Assembly (NCBI GenBank): GCA_043228905.1
Contig: JBHGNT010000013.1
Span: 16,988,001 to 17,052,000, forward strand
Source of the DNA: Azolla caroliniana
Lineage: Eukaryota > Polypodiophyta
DNA: 64,000 bases
Reading direction: 5' to 3'
Shown here: piece after piece, positions 1 to 12,300 of the stretch
Numbering within the stretch: the stretch's first letter is position 1
How the letters are laid out: the number at the start of each line of letters is the position of its first letter
The notes under the pieces: model-generated
Database searches by the model: none
The model's input: the letters and a program-made list of their open reading frames with translations, nothing else
Told to the model about the DNA's origin: nothing
Made by a program: the position numbers and the translations under genes

Positions 1-1334
1 ATTCGCCTCTGTTTCTGCATTTCTCTTTTTCTTTTCTTTTCTTTTTTCTGTGAGATCTCAATCGTTCATCAGCTTTCTTTCTGCGTTTTTTTTGTTAGTT
101 TCTTGATTTGGGTTCTTTTTTGTCACAAAAAACCTGCAATTGCTTAACTCTGGTTTTCAGCGATTCTGTTTATTTCTTGATTTTTGGGTTTTCTATTTTT
201 TTATTTATTACTTTCTCCATATCTCAATCTACCATCGCTTTATTTCAGAGATTGATGTTGGTTTTTATTAGTTTCAATGGTGTTAGAGGCTTTTATTTAG
301 CCAAAAGTATGCTTGATCATTCTCAAAAGCATATATTTATATGCTTGCTACTATATATTTGAATTTCTTATCTTGTAGCAACATCCTTGACCATATACCC
401 CTTAATATAAAGTGGATGAGGATAGATGGGAATATTTTTTTGCTTGTTCATAGTTATTTTGCTCGTGCACAATAAATGGCAATGCACATTGCTTATATTT
501 CTGCATGTAACATGTTCTGAAAATGGAATCGATTTAATTATGAACTTTAGGGCCTACTTGTCTCGATCTATGAGATCAATTGCTAATGGTGAGAAATAGC
601 CAAACGTTTTTCTATGTAGCGGTGAAATCATTTCTCCACTACATTAATTTGAGTGCTACATAGAAATACGAAAAGGTTTACACAATTTTGCAGTTCTTAT
701 ACACTGTCCGATATTCTTGCTTTGGTAGTTCTTGTGAACTGGTGATACACATGGTTTGTCGCAATGGAAAGATCGGATGCATCTGACATGTTGGAATCAG
801 GCATGGAGAATATAGATCATCTTGTAAGGGATGGGATGCATTTGATATGATATAGGACACAATAACTTGGGATGCACTATGATTCATGTTATTCCTTATA
901 GCACTATCTGTCTGGTTAGCCTGGTTCTTTATTTACATACTAGATTGCATTTTGGTTTTTGTTGATGATCAACTCAATTAGCTATTCTTTTTGTATGGAT
1001 GACATATCACTTATCACTATGGTTGTAACATTTTGTGGGTCTCAAAGGTCATTTTGGTTTCTATAGAAATGTAAATATCGTTTTTTCTCTTTGAAGTTTC
1101 AAAAGTTAATTACACAAATATCTTTCCCAAACTTTAATTATTTAGTTTGTGGCATTAACATTGATTTGTATTTGTGTGTAGCATGGATGCCGCATATTTT
1201 TGTATCTAACTGGATACAAAATCAGCTCAGCACACGTATACCCATCCGGTTGCAAATTTTGATTAACAAATGCTTTGAAGAACTAAATCCATTCAATTTA
1301 TATGAAATATCAAGCTTTCAATAAAAGATAAAGC
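1..1334 (+). promoter_or_regulatory. Upstream region and probable leader of the kinase gene
   Basis: AT-rich DNA with no convincing coding frame; the short open frames here have no recognisable domains. The first 120 bases are pyrimidine-rich, as in plant 5' leaders. The distance to the start codon at 1335 would fit a leader intron, but I cannot fix a donor and acceptor pair. The transcription start may lie left of the window. Confidence 0.35.
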
Positions 1335-4185
1335 ATGGCTGGCCCCAACACTCCAAGAAATATCACAGAAAATTCAAAGACTACAACCATATGTTCTGCA
1401 GAGGCTGTACATAAGGTATCCATTCATCTCAGTAGCACTCTAACCTTGGAAAGTATCAATGAGCCCACAATAGGTGGATTCCCTCCAAGCAGTCATGATA
1501 CCAGCAGCATCAATTCAAAGAAATTTGTTCATCCCAGTGCAGATGATGGAAAATATGGTACAAATGATGTGAAAACCAGCAATAAAGCTAATTTGGCAGC
1601 AGCAGACGGTACAAAAACTAGCTGTAGTCGGGTAAGTGTCAGTAGTTCAGCAAGCGATGGGAGTGTAAACAGCAGTATTGTGGGAGGCCCTAGTAAACCC
1701 CACAAGGCTAATGATGTCAGGTGGGATGCTATTCAAGCAATATGTTTACGTGATGGCAATCTTGGGTTGAGCCACTTTAGGCTACTCAAGAGGCTTGGAT
1801 GCGGTGATATTGGTAGTGTTTATCTTTCGGAGTTGAACACCACCAACTACCTCTTTGCCATGAAGGTCATGGATAAATGCTCCCTGGCAAATCGGAAAAA
1901 ACTTGTAAGAGCTCAAACAGAGAAGGAAATCTTGGCATGTTTAGATCATCCATTTTTACCGACTTTATATGCCCATTTTGAAACCGAGAAATTTTCTTGC
2001 CTTATAATGGAGTTTTGTCCTGGTGGAGATTTGCATACTCTTAGGCAACAGCAAGCAGGGAAGCATTTTCCCGAGCTAGCTGCACGGTATTCTCTTTTTT
2101 GAACTCAAGGTTTTTCGTTTTATTCTGTTTTGATGTATGTGAAGTATTTATTGAACCTTGGATATGTTGCATGTTTTATGGATATTTTTTATTTTAGCAC
2201 ATATTATCTCTCATGCAGGAACCTATCTATGTCAATATTATGTCTGACCCGTGGAACATTGAGTTCTTCCCATATGTTTCCTGAAAATGGGAAACTACCA
2301 CCACAATCCTGTTTCTTATAAACTAGTTCTATGTACACTGTAAGTTATGATTCTGAGTCGTTCATGATTACAATGCCAAAGCCAATACAGTACGTTAGTG
2401 ACCATGCGGATTAGACTAAATATGCTAGTTTTTATATGCTAGTACTTACTCGGGAGTTGAGCTTCCTGAGAGGGGTGATGTTTTCTTTAAATATGGCTCT
2501 CTTCTTTAATTTTAGGGAGTTTATACAATGGCACTATATGCTCACTGAATGGTTCCTTGTGTATTACTAGTTTTCAGGCCATTATAGGCGTTTATAATCA
2601 TCATTAGTTTTTGGGGTACATCTCATAACTGTTGGCACGTTATTTGTGACATGTCATTATAAAATTGTCACTATCATCAACACCTGTTTCATTAAAAAGC
2701 ATGGATGGGATTGTGCCACACTATATGTAACTTCATCACCTTAAGTAAAGTAAACTTTTACTTTGTTCTCGTGATATCAAAGTATCTATTGATTTTATCC
2801 ATTAACCCATAGAAGAGCCCATAGGGTTGGTACTTGATTCAGCTATGGCGTAAGTACATCTACATTGCATGTAGCATTAGAGAATAGAAATTCCAGATCT
2901 CTCCCAGAATTGAGAGATGAGATTAGAGAGATTATATAAACATGTCTAGATAGCAAATCTGATGATGTAACATAGCTAAGTGGAAACACAATATCATATT
3001 GATGATGGAAATATTTGAACATTCTTATGCCACTTTCTTTTATTGCCTGCTTTTCTTTGAACATGTACATTTTTAATATTCTCTTTTGTAAAAGAATTGT
3101 GTCATTGATCTTCACTGATTATCAATTATGTGAAATCAATGAGAATTTAGAACACCACGCATTCTAAAATGAGATATAAACAAGAAACAGTCACTCCTGG
3201 TATTTTATTCGTAGAAAAACATACACTGTTTATTAATCTTGCGTATGCAGTATCTTAATGGAAGTTCGCTTGTGATGGTTGCAGGTTTTATGCAGCTGAG
3301 GTCTTGATGGGTTTGGAATACCTTCATATGCTGGGGATCATTTATAGAGATTTGAAGCCAGAGAACGTGCTGGTTAGGCATGATGGACATATCATGCTCT
3401 CAGACTTCGATCTGTCCTTAAGGTGTATGGTTAGCCCAACTTTAGTGAAGTCTTCATTGCAGGAGAACAGTACATCAATAGCATATTGCATACAACCTTC
3501 TTGTGTGGAACCCTCTTGCATACAACCAGCTTGTGTACAACCATCATGCTTTGCACCAAAGTTTTTCGGATCCATGTCAAAGTCCAAGAAGAGCAGTAAG
3601 TTAAAGAATGAAGTGGGAAATCAAGTTATGCCGTTGCCTGAGCTCATTGCTGAACCAACTGGTGCAAAATCCATGTCCTTTGTCGGTACTCATGAGTATC
3701 TTGCCCCAGAAATTATAAAAGGTGAAGGGCATGGGAGTGCTGTTGATTGGTGGACATTTGGCATTTTTCTCTATGAGCTATTGTTTGGAAAGACCCCTTT
3801 TAAAGGACCAGGGAACAGAGCCACACTATTTAATGTGGTCGGACAACCTCTCAGATTCCCGGAAATACCCTCTGTAAGCTTTGGTGCAAGGGATCTTATC
3901 CGTGGCTTGCTCGCGAAGGAACCACAACATAGGCTAGGATCTAAAAGAGGTGCCACTGAAATCAAACAGCATCCTTTCTTTGAAGGTGTAAATTGGGCAC
4001 TAATCCGATGCACCACTCCACCCGAGATTCCAAAACCCTCGAAAATATCTGAGCCATTACACAAAGCAGCTCCAAGTGGTACTTCTAGCATGGTTGGACA
4101 ATATGTCCACAATGATAAGAAACCCGGGGGTCCAGGCTCTAGTTCTGGTGCAGATGGAAAATACTTAGAATTTGAATTCTTCTAA
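1335..4185 (+). CDS. D6PK-like AGCVIII serine/threonine protein kinase
   Basis: Coding exons are 1335-2086 and 3285-4185, joined within an Arg codon across an intron of about 1.2 kb (gt at 2087, cag at 3282-3284). The protein is 550 aa. Residues 1-145 are Ser/Thr-rich and probably disordered. The kinase domain follows: glycine loop GCGDIG at 155-160, Lys177 in AMK, catalytic loop YRDLKPEN from 271, and DFD instead of DFG at 291-293, the hallmark of plant AGCVIII kinases. An insertion of roughly 85 residues separates DFD from APE (391-393) and carries repeated Cys-x-x-Pro units. The C-terminus ends in FEFF, an FxxF-type PDK1-docking motif. In Arabidopsis, D6PK-clade kinases sit at the plasma membrane and phosphorylate PIN auxin exporters; that role is inferred here from family membership. 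Related AGC1 kinases are the alternative. The single intron is at the position usual for this family. Confidence 0.93.
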
Positions 4186-6338
4186 TTTTGAACTTTACTC
4201 GCAAAACATTTCGAAGGACGCCATGCTCTTATTGAATTAGTGAAAATACTATTATTTGTACCATAGAGGGAAATTATTCAAGTAAGAGAGATCTACTAAT
4301 TTCTGTGAAGGAAGATGAAATTTTACAAATGATCTTGAGTGGGTGAAAGTGTTTGTTTTCAGTGGTATGGGTAAATGAAATTGTCTACATTTGAGAGCTG
4401 GAGATAATTAGCACCTACATGAAAATTTTACCTTTATGCATGCTAAGGAAGAGAACTAAGCCATCATATATTGATCTGTAGATTACTCCACGAAATAATG
4501 ACTGTGTAAGACAGTTACTCTTACTTTGTAAGTTCAAGTAATGGTGGCCTAATAACTAAATTCATAACAAATTAATACGCATCATCATAACAGTCAACTA
4601 CAACTAATTTCATTTTGAAGTTCAATTGTATATATCAATGCTAAAGAGGTTGAGTATTACATGCATATTTAAGTTGCAATGCTTATATCAATGCTAAAGA
4701 GCTTGATTAGTATGCATATTCATAACAAATTAGTATGCGTCGTAAGCTACATGGTAAAACACAAGTGATATAATTGTGCTCAAGTTGTAAGCTACCAACA
4801 CATAGGAAAATATTAAGTTGGACGATACCATCACATGGTCAATTATAAGTGGTGTTGTTGGCATCAACTCATAAGCTATCATCCCATTTCTTAATCTCAT
4901 TTTGAGAACTATTCTCCGATAGTACCTTAGAGCTCTTTTGTCTTAGTAACATATTTGGAAGATGATAGCATGTGGTGTTGCTGACATCAAGTCATAAACT
5001 ATCGTCCCATTTCTTAAGCTTCATTTTGGGGATTGTTCTTAGGTAGTACCTAAGAGCTCATTGTGTTAGTAACATACACGGAAGATGATGGCGTGGATAT
5101 TAACATTTAACATCTGAATATTAACCATGCTAACCCTATCAATTATATAACCATGGTATCTAGACTAAGAATGCAAAGATGTGCTATTGTTTGGGTCTGT
5201 TCTCAAGAAGTATCTAAGAGCTCATTGTCTCTAGCAATCAGCAACAGTTCCGTTTGAACCAAACAATTGATAATTTTCTGAAATATTTTTTTGAACATTT
5301 TAAGCCTAATTTTGATGTCTTTTAATGTTTAAAATTAAAATGTAAAATTTTGAATTTTGACCTAACTTGAAAACCAAAACCAAAACCAAACCGTGAAACC
5401 ACAGTTTTAATGGTTTAAAGGTTTGAAAGTCTCTAAAATGGTTTGGTTTAAGCTTGAATATTTTGTAACAATAAGTTTTAAACTGTTGGAGTTAGACACT
5501 CTCGAACAGTTGCCAATTGTTAATTGTCTCAATAAACATGTTTGGAAAACAGCATGATTATTAACATCTGAGCTTGCTTACTCCCAACAATGAACCCATA
5601 TCAAACAAAAAAGGGTCCTAAAACCACCATGGTATCTACACTATGAATGCAAGGAATGTAAAGATTGATTACTATCTTAACTTCAAGGCTTCATAGGCTT
5701 CACGGACACTTCACAGATACCTTCAATGAGAAACCATTCTTCCATAACCTGATTGGGAAAAGGTATTTACTGTGGGGTATGTCAATTAGGAGATGACAAG
5801 CTAGATATCATCACATTCATGGTAGAAAACTTAATTCCATGGGAAGGAACTAGAACACAACAGAGCAGAAAGAAGTGACTATGATCTATGGTATTAAAAA
5901 ATTCTGGCATTACCTACTCGCTTGCCGTTTCCTGTTTCATGTATATCACCAAACCTTGCAATGCTTTGAGAACAAGACTTGTTCAGCGGGGAAAATCTCT
6001 CAATGGATCATTATCCACAGTAACCAAATATTCGATCATAAACCAATACTTAAACTGACGTAAAATCTTGGTATAATTATGTAAAGGGAGCAAGACCACA
6101 TATCATTGCACAAGCAAACATTGATTTCGTTACATGCCAATGCAGTGTAAACAAATTATTACACATCAAAATTGTTGGCATGTTGGGAATATAATATAGC
6201 TTGACTGGGGGGCAAACTAGACCTGCAAGCTAGTTCTTACACATCATAACCAAAATTCCTGAAGGTGATCAATAGTATGAATATGCATATGCACCTTTCA
6301 TCACTGGGATATGCTTATCCAGTATAACACATACAGTT
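4186..6338. other. Intergenic region between convergent kinase and helicase genes
   Basis: Contains the 3' regions of both flanking genes and no supported gene. It is AT-rich and includes a local tandem duplication (4850-5097) and a shorter repeated phrase around 4630-4740. The open frame at 5875-6063 has no recognisable domain. Confidence 0.6.
4850..5097. repeat. Two-copy tandem duplication, period about 123 bp
   Basis: A unit starting ggtgttgttggcatcaa at 4851 recurs from 4974 with scattered mismatches: both copies carry the catcaa-tcataa, tatcatcccatttctta, tagtacct-agagctc and agtaacata-ggaagatgat segments in the same order. A third, partial copy (agaagtatctaagagctcat) lies near 5205-5235. 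It looks like an old local duplication of non-coding DNA. Confidence 0.7.
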
Positions 6339-9300
6339 TCATGCAATAGTGCATAACATTTCATCACAGCTGGCCTCTAAAAGAGCAATGACCACTCGAA
6401 TCAGTTGGCGCTCTGCATCCGTGTGAGAAACACCACATACCCATCTACCCAATACTCTATGAAATGCCTCTCGAAGCTGCAGCAATACAGATCCATCCCT
6501 TCGGGGAATCACAAATTTGAGCCACCCATCAGCCTCAAGAAGCATCCAGTCCCGACCAAACTCAGGAGGTGGAGGTTCTGAACTAAGGTTTACTGCCCAT
6601 CCCATAAGAACAAGTGGAAGAGAAGGCAACAAAGTACACCCTCGAGCAAAGATCATGCTCGTCTGGACCTTCTCATGGAAAGCTAAATAGCAGTTTGATT
6701 CAGACTTAAGTTGCTTGTCTGATACCACTGAAGTTGGATGGATGAAAATACGACCATTTCGAACTTTGAAACCCATCTTCCACCTATAAGCATTTTTTGA
6801 TGCACTCTTCGTTCCTCGTAATTCACGGCAAAGTTCTGAACATGCAATATTTGGATACAATCCAGCAACCAAGAGGCACCTAGCAGCGTGCATAGATGCT
6901 TCGGGCCTTAGCCTTATACATTCCTCTTGAATGCCTGCTTCAACTAATGTCCTCTTCAGCTGCTGTCTCATCCCAGCGATAAGCTTCATTGTGGGATGTG
7001 CCAGAAAACTATCTTCACAGAAAATGCTCCCTTCTCCATGACTGCAGGCCACGCACCATTGCTCAAAAGCATTCACCAGAGCTAAATGATCACTACCATA
7101 TAACACCCCAACAGCGAAGCTCTCTCGCATCTTGTCTGCTTCAGCACGTCTGTTCACTGGTGCAACAAAAGGATCCCTAAAGCATGCCGCTGCAGCAATG
7201 GTTAAAAGTGGTTCTAAGCAGCCAATTAAGGCACCATAAACTAGCATCTTCCCAAACCTAGGAGGAACTGTCAGCTTAGACAGTATCATTCCCATAGGTG
7301 TTAAATTTTCATTTAGATCGATAGCACCAAGGTCTTGAAGCAACTTCACTGCAGCATGTACAGCATGTATCTTGGGAGGCTGCAATGCTTTTGAAAGAAA
7401 TGTAGCAATATCTGAATTCTGTGATTGGCAATCAGCAAGAGCAGTCTCTGCAGCCTATACATTCACAAGTTTGCAGTTTACATTCAGTGTAAATTTACCT
7501 TTTTAGGTGATGAAAATATTTTCATATATCAATAACATACCGCAGTCGGAGTTACAATTGCTTTTATCTGGAGGCAGAGATCATCAAGAGGCACACGCTG
7601 CATTTCCGGCACTTGATGCACCAGCATTGACGCGAATACCTAGAACAGATCTTTCCATTCCCATTCAAAACTCATAATCCTAAACATTAATGACTCCATC
7701 TTTTAAATTGAAGTTTTTACCCAAAAGCAAAGAGAGCAACAGATAGAAACATGATTAATAGATTTTTAAGCATGTATATTTTTAACCATATATTGTAAGA
7801 AATGCAAGGTAAAGCATGTGGAATAGTCCGTTAATCTGGCTGTTGTGCCACTTCATAAAACATGTAAGATTCTTGTTTTAGTCACAGCAATTAATTTGTA
7901 GGAAGAAAACCAATAGTAGGTACTTTAAGTGTGCAATATATTTTTAGCTGGCTTTATTTCAAAGAGCCAAGAACAAAGACAACTACAAACATGGCCAAAA
8001 TCAGAACTTGATGACATTCAGACTTTCATCAATCATGGAAATCGGAAGCCTAAACGAGGCAGATTTTATTTGGAAAAGCTTCAGATCAATACACACCTCT
8101 CTTGTGTACAATCGGAAGCAGAAACCAGCCCTCACCCGCCCAGCCCTTCCTTGCCTCTGTCGTGCACTTGCTTGAGAAGTCCACTGCATACAAATTATTT
8201 GTATTATGAAGGACCATAAATGCTTCAATAAAAAACAGGAATGTTGAAACTAACACCTGCACTCGAAGCATGTTCATGTTTCGAGATGGATCAAATTGAT
8301 TTTCTTTTATCTTCCCACTGTCTATAACATAGACCACATCATCAATAGTAACACTTGTTTCAGCAATGTTTGTTGACAAGACAACCTGCTCTACATAATG
8401 GAAAAGATATTGAGAGGCAAGTGTTTCTATAAAACGAGTTTGATCACTTGGAAAGAAACAGGAAGAAGAGTTTGACGGGAGCACAGACCTTGCGTAAACC
8501 TGCAGGCGTTCGTGAAAATACTGCTCTTTGTTCCCCAGCTGGGAGTTGTGAATGAAAAGGGATAATCATCATATACCTACTAGATGGCATCCTTTGCAGC
8601 TTATCCCTTACCATGAGAATATGATCAAGACCCTACATCCCCAAAGATGCCATCAGAGTTATCAAAATAGAGAAAGGACAACAGAATCTTACAAAATTTC
8701 CTCAACTTACAGGTAGAAAGCATAGTACTGCTCCATCTGTCTTTGCAAATATGTCAACAGTGGATGTAATCACGGTTGCAACAAGGTCCACATCCACATC
8801 TTCATCATCTGTAATCCTTGTCTTTGCAAGTCTCGATCTAATAAAGCTAGACCGACCCATTACATTTTCTAAGTCTTCTAGATAATAGACTTCAACTGGG
8901 TGCATCATGCCTGGAATATTGATAGTAGGGCATCTGTTGAAGTAACTGCATACAACATACCTCATCAGGATCAGTCATAAACCAGAACTTTTCCAGTATA
9001 ATTTGGTAAATAAAAGCATTCAGTGGAAACACATGTTTCTAATTCTTATCAAGACATGAAATATGTCAACATAGTTTCATAAGCCACATAAGCACTGCAG
9101 CCTAGTTAGTATTTTTATCCTCAATCTACCTTAATGGCAAGCATGATTTCAAAGGAATTCAGGATAAATCAACACATCTGATTTATCTGTGTATCTTACA
9201 GCATACCAGAGTTAAGTAATGTTCATAATGACATTCTGAGGATTTTTGTAGTGGCCTCCCCTTGGAGAAACATAGTTCACAGAGATTATCAACATTTCCA

Positions 9301-12300
9301 GACCTCTGTGTGTTCACTTACAACAGTGACTAAGGTAGCCATATACATGATGTCTGAATGTAACTACACAGCAAAGACACTTGCAATAAGATTTTGTGGC
9401 TAAGTCCATCCGACATATACCTACAACAGTCGATAGTCTGCAGAATGAATTTAGGTAGGGTTTGTATCAATCCTAGATCAACAGTGAGAAAATATCCCAA
9501 ATTGCAACTCCATTGTATCCATCTGAAGTCACTTTGATGCTATCTTCTTTCTTGCTCAATTGTGAATATCATAAATCTTGCTTCACACTTAGCACACTAA
9601 AAGGTTGTTGAAATTAACGAGACAATTGACAACAAGATTGAAAGTAGAAGCATGATAAGGATTCAAGATGCAAGATTGTCTGAGTAATATTTAAACTTCA
9701 TTTAATCATTGACATCCAGGACATGGAGCATCCCTGCTTATGATAATGCAAACCACAGATACATAAAGAGCTTTAGAAATCGTACAAAACCTTTCTAACA
9801 TTCTAAGAAGTTACAAGAATTATATGGTGCCTGGGACAATATATTTATCCACAGACTCCTGTGAGACCAAGCTCGAAGTATCACCTTATATAGAACAGCA
9901 CACAAAAAGAATGAAAAGCTAAACAATGAGGCAGAATTCTCATGCATCATACCGAGTATATATATCTGAGTCAAGGGTTGCACTCATTATAATCACACGT
10001 AAAGATGTGTTACTCTGAAGTATTTCCCGAACAACAACAAGTAAGCAGTCAGTATACAGGTCTCTTTCATGAACTTCATCAATCACAATATGAGAAATTC
10101 CAGCCACACCATCACTTCTCTGCAAGATGGTACAGTCACACCAACAATCAATTAAAGCTTCAGAGCAAAAGCCATATCAATTTGACTATTACCACCTGAA
10201 GTCTCCTCAATAGGACGCCAGTTGTACAATATAAAATACTGCCACGGGGTCTTGGCAAGGCATTCTCAAGCCTAATGGAGTAACCCACACTCTTTCCAAG
10301 TGGCTCGCCCCTTTCCCATGCAACTCGTTCAGCAACACTGCAAACTGAAAATTCAGGAATAGTACACATTATCCAAACAAAGTGAAAGAATAACTCTATC
10401 AAAGACTCTGACATGTAAATAAAAGTTCAACCAAAAAATTCTTTAACTTCAATACCAAATTGGTTACAATAACCCTAGGCTACAAAAACTTGATCTCAAA
10501 TTTTATGATCTCCAAGTGAGCATGCATTATCCAAAACGTAATAAACTGGCTATCAACCTAATGACATGACAGTGCCACATATTAGATGGTGTTGTTATTA
10601 TTACAACACATTAATGAACAATATTTGGGAAGAGAAGAAATGGATTAACAGCTTGATACAGGTGCATAGAGATCAGTATGAGGGATGCAGCTGATTTATG
10701 GGAATTTACGCATTTCCACTCTGAATGATGTAACATATTTGCATCCTTGGTCCATGAAATGTCGATGAACAAACTGCAAAGTGCACTTCACAACAGCACA
10801 AAAAGTTGGAAATAGCCCTTGTTACTTATATAAAAGATAACATATGAATGACATTAAGAAGCGCAGTCAATTAGTGTGTATCTTAAAAAGTCATGTGATC
10901 ATCTCATAGAACGCTCTCCTCAAGTAATATAGTTATAGTTTGTTCAAGGTCGTAGCCTTATCTTGTTTACAAACCTTTTCTCTTTTGATAATATGGAAAC
11001 ATTTCATGATATTAGACAAGATTTTCAATATTTTCTCAAAACAATGAAATAAATGGACATAAATGTGGCAATGGAGGACCTGATGGCAGCAATCCTTCTT
11101 GGTTGTGTAACAACAATATGAACATCTGCACTAGCCCCGTCCATCTCAAATTCTTCAAGCAAAAATTGTGGAACCTGTAATGAAAATACATAGTTGATAA
11201 ATACTATGGAAATGGCAAGGTGAGAAATCTCATGAGCATGCTTTTTGCACAAAACTCTTACTAACCTGAGTTGTTTTTCCACATCCGGTTTCACCTGTCA
11301 GCACAACTACTTGATTGTTGGCTACCAAATCTACAATTTTCTGTTTCTGTCTCCATGAAGGTAGTGACTTGCGTGCTTTCCATTGATCAGACATATGTGG
11401 AGAAGATAACCTTTGCTTTGCTTCCAAACACCATGCACCATTCTCTGAAGCTAGCTGCTCTTTTCCAACATGATTTAAAGGCATTCTAGATTCTTCCTTC
11501 TGCATGTTGCCCTCTGATTGTTCCTCAAACGGGAAGGACTGTCGAGACATCCTTTGCACAAAATCCATGTCAACATCATCATTCAGCCTTTGAAGAGCAT
11601 CCACCATCATAGAGAGTTCATTCTCTCGAAGTCCTACAATCGCAGGTCGTTCACTCTGTAGAAAGCATCGTCATTTATGAACACAATTACAATTACTCAC
11701 AAATATTATACATAAAATAGAGCACATCCAAAAAGACAGTTATTCACCCTTTCTTTTATTTATCTTTTTATAATTTAAGTACTCGCATTTCTTATCCAGT
11801 ACAAGAGATGGAGTTCTTGCTCCAATTGTGATTATTATAGCCCATTTTCAAGCTTCGTTGATAGTGCCGAATGAACCTCCAACATTCACAGCACATGGAA
11901 TAAACTCCAGAAAGATATATCTGGTTGCCTTTTGAGTCTTCGTCACAGCTTGCTGGATAAAGGAAGCCGCATTTTACTGCTTTTCTAAAGAGCTTTTGAA
12001 CATTTTTGTTATAAATTGGTTTCATACCATTAGAATTGTAGTGATGTAGAGTATCCGTTTTTGGTCCAATACGCTTCCTTCGATGGAATTCCATAGACAT
12101 TATGATTTCTTTTCTTTCTATCTTTTTCTTTTGTCCCAGTGTATCTTAGGAAGCTTCACTAATTCCTTTATATTTATATCTATTTTTGGATTGTAGTTCT
12201 CCAAGATGAGACAACATTCCAGATGTAGTCTCTTATTCAACACACAGTAATGGATTCATCAGATTATTGTGGATAGATTTTTGAAATAGACATACGAAAA

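Noticed and set aside
8489-8500. Helicase exon 10 ending at the cag|gtttac site, or read through into the next segment
   Set aside because: Only the aag|gtctgt donor with the gagcag|gttgtc acceptor gives the expected [15 protein letters not shown] junction.
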